Assembly: GCA_018242765.1 (NCBI GenBank)
Contig: JAFEBH010000017.1
Span: 62,001-126,000, forward strand
Direction of reading: 5' to 3'
DNA: 64,000 bases
Source of the DNA: Nitrospira sp.
GTDB lineage: Bacteria; Nitrospirota; Nitrospiria; Nitrospirales; Nitrospiraceae
How positions within the stretch are numbered: the first letter of the stretch is position 1; every line of letters begins with the position of its first letter. This document shows, one piece after another, positions 59,968 to 64,000 of the stretch. The translations under genes were made by a program, and so were the position numbers. Under the pieces are notes generated by a model, which was given only the letters and a program-made list of their open reading frames with translations, made no database searches and had not been told where the DNA came from.

Positions 59968-61799
59968 CGTCTACGACAGTGACCCCTCCTAAGATCGATC
60001 GTCCGCTCAATGTGATCGTCGCAACTGATTGCGGCAGTACTACGACCAAAGCGATTCTCATCGAAAAAGTTGGGGACACCTATCGGCAGACCTACCGGGG
60101 TGAAGCACCAACGACTGTTGAGGCGCCATTCGAAGACGTCACGCGCGGTGTCCTGAACGCCATCGCGGAAATTGAGGAGCTGTCCGGACGTAAGATTTTG
60201 GATGGTGATCAGATCATCACGCCTTGTCGCGATGACAAGACGGGTGTCGATATCTACATCTCCACCAGCAGCGCCGGCGGGGGCCTCCAGATGATGGTGA
60301 CGGGTGTCGTACAGAACATGACCGGCGAAAGCGCGCAACGAGCGGCGCTGGGGGCAGGCGCGATCGTCATCGATGTGTTGGCGGCGAATGATGGCCGGTT
60401 GCCGCATGAGAAGATCGAGCGTATCCGTTCCATGAGGCCGGACATGATCCTGATGGCCGGTGGAACGGACGGTGGAGCTGTGACTCACGTGGTCGAGATG
60501 GCCGAGTATGTGGCGGCGGCGGAACCACGGCCGCGATTCGGTGTCACCTACAAGTTACCGCTGATCTATGCCGGCAACAAGGAGGCTCAGCCTCAAGTCA
60601 GGAAGACCCTTGAAGAGAAGTCCGCGCTCGTCGTGACGGACAATATTCGACCAGTGCTTGAGCGAGAGAATCTCGCGCCGGCGCGAAACAAAATCCATGA
60701 CCTGTTTCTCGAACATGTCATGCAGCAGGCACCCGGCTATAAGAAGCTGATTGAGATGGCTGGTGCACCCATTATGCCGACTCCCGCGGCAGTCGGCCTC
60801 ATCATGGAGGCGATTGCAAAGCGCGAACATCTGAACCTCATCGGTGTGGATATCGGCGGCGCCACGACCGACGTCTTCTCTGTGTTCGACGGGGTGTTCA
60901 ATCGGACGGTCAGTGCCAATCTCGGCATGTCGTACAGCGTGTCGAATGTCCTGGCTGAAGCGGGGCTGGCCAACATCATGCGCTGGGTGCCGTTCACGAT
61001 TGATGAGCAGACGCTGCGCAATCGAATCAAGAACAAGATGATCCGTCCGACGACCATTCCGCAAACGCTAGACGAGCTGCAAATCGAACAGGCGATCGCG
61101 CGCGAAGCCTTACGTCTGGCTTTGATTCATCACAAGTCGCTGGCGACGGGGTTGAAGGGGGTGCAGCAAGAGCGAACGATCTCCGACGTGTTTGAACAGC
61201 AAGCCTCCGGCAAGTCCCTGATCGATATGCTGAAGTTGGATTTGATCGTCGGAAGCGGCGGGATTTTGTCCCATGCTCCGCGTCGGATTCAATCGATGTT
61301 GATGATGGTCGATGCGTACGAGCCGATGGGCTGTACGAGGGTATCGGTCGACAGCATTTTCATGATGCCGCACCTTGGGGTGCTCTCCACGATTAATGAG
61401 ACGGCAGCGACGGATGTGTTTGTGCGAGATTGCATGGTTTACCTTGGGACTTGCGTGGCCCCGATCGGGCAGGGAAAAGACGGTGAGCTGTTCGCCGACT
61501 ATCAGATGACGATGCCGGATGGAAAGACGATCAGCGATCAGCTGAAGTTCGGCGAGCTGCGGCTGTATCCATTGGAGTCTGGCCAGAAGGCATCGATCAA
61601 GATCCTGCCTGCCAAAGGCGTCAACATGGGTGCCGGGGCAGGCGTGGCTGTGACCAAAGAAGTTCATGGCGGTGTGGTTGGGCTCTTGCTTGACGGGCGT
61701 GGACGGCCACTGAAGCTTCCGGCGGAGCAACCGGCCCGTGTGGCGGCCCTTACGAAATGGTTCAAGGCCGTTGGATTATATCCAACGGCGAGCGGGTAG
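59964..61799 (+). CDS. GlmL/MutL-like ASKHA-fold ATPase
   Basis: A 611-residue protein annotated in the family as glutamate mutase accessory protein GlmL (MutL). The ASKHA motifs are VIVATDCGSTTTKAILIEKV (phosphate 1) and LIGVDIGGATTDVFSVFDG (phosphate 2). ISTSSAGGGLQMMVTGVVQN and MILMAGGTDGGAVTHVVEMA are family signatures. Family members are thought to repair or activate B12-dependent glutamate mutase, but no glmE or glmS is in the window. ATG 59964 overlaps the preceding gene by four bases. The operon continues with a KOW protein and a membrane protein. Confidence 0.9.
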   Translation: MTSTTVTPPKIDRPLNVIVATDCGSTTTKAILIEKVGDTYRQTYRGEAPTTVEAPFEDVTRGVLNAIAEIEELSGRKILDGDQIITPCRDDKTGVDIYISTSSAGGGLQMMVTGVVQNMTGESAQRAALGAGAIVIDVLAANDGRLPHEKIERIRSMRPDMILMAGGTDGGAVTHVVEMAEYVAAAEPRPRFGVTYKLPLIYAGNKEAQPQVRKTLEEKSALVVTDNIRPVLERENLAPARNKIHDLFLEHVMQQAPGYKKLIEMAGAPIMPTPAAVGLIMEAIAKREHLNLIGVDIGGATTDVFSVFDGVFNRTVSANLGMSYSVSNVLAEAGLANIMRWVPFTIDEQTLRNRIKNKMIRPTTIPQTLDELQIEQAIAREALRLALIHHKSLATGLKGVQQERTISDVFEQQASGKSLIDMLKLDLIVGSGGILSHAPRRIQSMLMMVDAYEPMGCTRVSVDSIFMMPHLGVLSTINETAATDVFVRDCMVYLGTCVAPIGQGKDGELFADYQMTMPDGKTISDQLKFGELRLYPLESGQKASIKILPAKGVNMGAGAGVAVTKEVHGGVVGLLLDGRGRPLKLPAEQPARVAALTKWFKAVGLYPTASG

Positions 61800-61871
61800 T
61801 GTTGGGCGTTTAGCCGTTGAACCTTTGCCCGAAACGAGTAACCCGAAACTCGAAACTCAAAAGAACTGAGA

Positions 61872-62996
61872 ATGGCCCATTCCTACACACCTGGTTTAAC
61901 GGTCACGGAACATACGGTCGTTCACCGTCGGCGTATGTTACCCCTGCCCGGGAAGGTCTTGGTCGCTGTCGGCGATCGGGTCCGGTCCGATCAGGTGGTA
62001 GCCAGAGCCGAGTTGCCTGGGAAGGTCTTCCCAATCAACCTCGCCAATCAGCTCAGTGTGACTCCTGGCGAGATGAAAGGATATCTGACCAAACGAGAAG
62101 GTGATGTGGTCACGAAGGATGAGATTCTGGCTGAGAATAAGCCACTGATCAAATGGTTCAAGACGGAAATTCGCTCACCGGTCTCCGGCACGATCGAATC
62201 AATCTCGTCCGTCACGGGACAAGTCTTGTTACGTGAGCCGCCGCGAGTGCTGGAGCTTCTGGCCTATGTGGATGGCACGATCACCGAGACGATTCCGCAA
62301 CAGGGTGTCGTGGTTGAGACGACCTGTAGCTTGGTCCAGGGCATTTTCGGTATCGGTGGGGAGACGTCCGGTGACATTGTGATGGCGGTACACGCTCAGG
62401 ATGAACCATTGACGCCGAATCATCTTACGCCTGCCATGAAGGGCAAGGTGGTGGTGGGAGGCTCGTTTCTTTCAGCCGAGACGATGAAACAGGCGAAGGC
62501 TGTCGGCGTGGCCGGTGTGGTGGTCGGTGGGATTCATGACGAAGATCTCCGTGCCTTGCTGGGTTATGACCTGGGTGTCGCGATTACGGGAACCGAACAA
62601 GTAGGGTTTACGTTGATTCTGACCGAGGGGTTTGGGACCATTCCGATGGCCGCGAAGACATTCAAGCTTCTTTCTTCTCAGGCTGGTCAGAAAGCCTCGA
62701 TCTCGGGGGCTACACAGATCAGGGCCGGCGTGATTCGTCCGGAGATTATCATTCCACAAAGGGAAGGGCAGGCGAAGATAGCGACTCAATCGCAACGAGA
62801 AGGCATTCGTGTCGGTGATCCGGTTCGGATTATCCGCGATCCGATGTTTGGGAGGATCGGTGAAGTGTCGGCGCTCCCGTCCGAGCTGACCAGGATTTCC
62901 ACGGAGAGTGAGGTGCGCGTTTTGGAGGTCAAATTTGCAGACGGAAAAACTGTTGTGATTCCACGGACCAATATCGAAGTGATTGAAGGGGCGTGA
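61872..62996 (+). CDS. Lipoyl-like and KOW-motif protein, unknown
   Basis: A 374-residue protein. The N-terminus has a biotinyl/lipoyl-like hammerhead pattern (PGKVLVAVGDRVRSDQVVA and later SPVSGTIESISSVTGQV). The middle part (VVVGGSFLSAETMKQAKAVG, AGVVVGGIHDEDLRALLG) is Rossmann-like, and the C-terminus has a KOW-type strand set (GDPVRIIRDPMFGRIGEVSA, VLEVKFADGKTVVIPRTNIE). Not a known enzyme. ATG 61872 is the start. It lies between the GlmL-like gene and the membrane protein, probably one operon. Confidence 0.75.
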   Translation: MAHSYTPGLTVTEHTVVHRRRMLPLPGKVLVAVGDRVRSDQVVARAELPGKVFPINLANQLSVTPGEMKGYLTKREGDVVTKDEILAENKPLIKWFKTEIRSPVSGTIESISSVTGQVLLREPPRVLELLAYVDGTITETIPQQGVVVETTCSLVQGIFGIGGETSGDIVMAVHAQDEPLTPNHLTPAMKGKVVVGGSFLSAETMKQAKAVGVAGVVVGGIHDEDLRALLGYDLGVAITGTEQVGFTLILTEGFGTIPMAAKTFKLLSSQAGQKASISGATQIRAGVIRPEIIIPQREGQAKIATQSQREGIRVGDPVRIIRDPMFGRIGEVSALPSELTRISTESEVRVLEVKFADGKTVVIPRTNIEVIEGA

Positions 62997-63017
62997 ATTG
63001 GCGGAGGGGATAAAGGG

Positions 63018-64000
63018 GTGAGGAGAAGGTTGAAAGCAACAGGCATCAGCTCCGTCTGGTTCTCATTCTTGATGACGGTGTGTGCCATGAACTGCGTTCC
63101 ACCGGACGCGGCGGCACAACCTTCGTTGACTGCTCCAGAAGATGTGCGGGTGTTCGATACGCCGAACGACGGGGGAGAAAGCCTCACCGTTCAATGGGCG
63201 CCTATGCCATGGGATGGTCCGGCCATCCGTTACCAGGTGCTAGTGGGTGAAGCTTCCATCACAGATCCTGAGAAGTTGACGGTCGTCTCGGAATTTCCAT
63301 CCCATTCCAAGTACGTCAAAGATGTAAAAACCGCCTGGTGGACAAGGACGGCGGAGAAGACGTGGCATCAGGCGATGGTGAAAAGTGCGAAGGGCCTGGA
63401 GATCAAGGATGACCAGCCTTATGCGGTGGTGGTAGCCACCATGCAGGCTGATCAGCGCGTCTTTAGTGCGGTGCATATCGCGACACCGGAGGCCAACTGG
63501 TTCAACTGGAACCAGCTCAACAATTTGATCATCGGGCTTTCGTTCGGTGGCCTGGTCTTCTTCGCGATCAGTTACGCCAAGCGACACGAGATTTTTCTCA
63601 GACGGATTCCGGGGTTGGATGCCGTCGATGAAGCCATAGGTCGTGCCACGGAGCTGGGCAAGCCGATTCTCTATCTCACCGGTGCCCATGATCTGCATGA
63701 TCCCTCGACGATTGCTGCAGCGGTCATTCTCGGGAAGGTGGCGAAGCGGGCGGCGCTCTATGAAACAGAGCTGATGGTGCCTCATCGCGAACCAATTACG
63801 ATGGCGGTGTGCCAAGAAATTACGAAACAGGCCTATTTGGAAGCCGGAAAGCCGGACCTCTTCAAGGAGGACGCCAACTTTTTTATCACGGCGGATCAGT
63901 TCAGCTATACGGCGGCGGTGGACGGCATCATGTTGCGGAAAAAGCCGGCAGCCAATTTCTTCATGGGACATTACTTTGCCGAATCGCTACTCTTGACGGA
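63018..64000 (+). CDS. Exported/membrane protein, DUF6754-like (3' end off the window)
   Basis: The frame is open from GTG 63018 to the window end (327 codons). The N-terminus (SSVWFSFLMTVCAMNCVPPD) looks like a signal peptide. A fibronectin-III-like part follows (APEDVRVFDTPNDGGESLTV), then a membrane helix (LNNLIIGLSFGGLVFFAISY) at about 175-195. After it come GKPILYLTGAHDLHDPSTIA and ANFFITADQFSYTAAVDGI, a cytoplasmic domain resembling DUF6754. Function unknown. It starts 21 bases after the KOW gene. Confidence 0.75.
   Translation, partial: MRRRLKATGISSVWFSFLMTVCAMNCVPPDAAAQPSLTAPEDVRVFDTPNDGGESLTVQWAPMPWDGPAIRYQVLVGEASITDPEKLTVVSEFPSHSKYVKDVKTAWWTRTAEKTWHQAMVKSAKGLEIKDDQPYAVVVATMQADQRVFSAVHIATPEANWFNWNQLNNLIIGLSFGGLVFFAISYAKRHEIFLRRIPGLDAVDEAIGRATELGKPILYLTGAHDLHDPSTIAAAVILGKVAKRAALYETELMVPHREPITMAVCQEITKQAYLEAGKPDLFKEDANFFITADQFSYTAAVDGIMLRKKPAANFFMGHYFAESLLLT

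Noticed and set aside
61110..61730. 206-codon minus-strand frame in the GlmL-like gene
   Set aside because: High-GC antisense frame without motif or ribosome site.

Overview
The window reads as a chromosome segment of a Gram-negative bacterium, most likely a member of Nitrospira/Nitrospirota. This assignment is an inference from gene content and protein style, not a database result. The evidence is Kdo/LPS genes, several lipoproteins, an outer-membrane barrel, squalene synthase, a PyrR-type pyrimidine leader, frequent GTG/TTG starts and many stop/start overlaps. No rRNA, CRISPR array, prophage or replication origin is visible. Two tRNAs are present: Ala-CGC and Pro-CGG.

Layout. 1-4.3 kb: tail of an HExxH protein, a degenerate receiver plus a PAS/sigma54 activator, a decayed IS5-type element inserted at the activator's stop codon, a pentapeptide-repeat membrane protein and tRNA-Ala. 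4.7-9.2 kb: a minus-strand phosphorelay (Hpt, GAF hybrid kinase with two receivers, REC-GGDEF, REC with a Cys-rich tail). 9.3-13.5 kb: YqeY, an MFS transporter, small unknowns and HtpX. 14-18 kb: squalene synthase, a ferredoxin/Zn-ribbon cluster, alanine dehydrogenase and tRNA-Pro. 18.5-22.2 kb: acylphosphatase, an RpoS-like sigma factor, Apt, a DksA-type zinc-finger protein, QueC and a cytochrome c. 22.2-28.4 kb: two Sel1 lipoproteins, an AlgH protein with a signal peptide, an RlmL-like methyltransferase and a divergent CorA-like protein.

28.5-38.6 kb is a pyrimidine operon (pyrR-pyrB-pyrC-membrane protein-carA-sppA-M48 protease-carB). It is preceded by a good sigma70 promoter, a PyrR-like RNA element and an intrinsic terminator, so it is probably controlled by attenuation. 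38.8-42.7 kb: greA, a SAM hydrolase-type protein, and convergent lhgO and bioA. 42.8-53.4 kb: lepA-lepB-hldE/rfaE1-kdsB-pyrG-kdsA-kdsD-pgsA-esterase-plsY, covering Kdo/heptose supply, CTP supply and phospholipid synthesis. Three roughly 124-bp palindromic repeats sit immediately after stop codons here, and a half copy follows carB.

53.4-59.5 kb is a low-density accessory region. It holds a stand-alone TIR-like (PF10137-type) protein, a BrnT-type toxin pair, DUF2442 and DUF433 proteins, secreted unknowns, and at least five broken remnants of small toxin/antitoxin-like genes, several related to one another. 59.6-64 kb is a tight operon: a small unknown, a GlmL/MutL-like ASKHA ATPase, a KOW-domain protein and a signal-peptide/membrane protein running off the right edge. 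No glutamate mutase subunit genes are present, so this operon is the best candidate in the window for an undescribed system.
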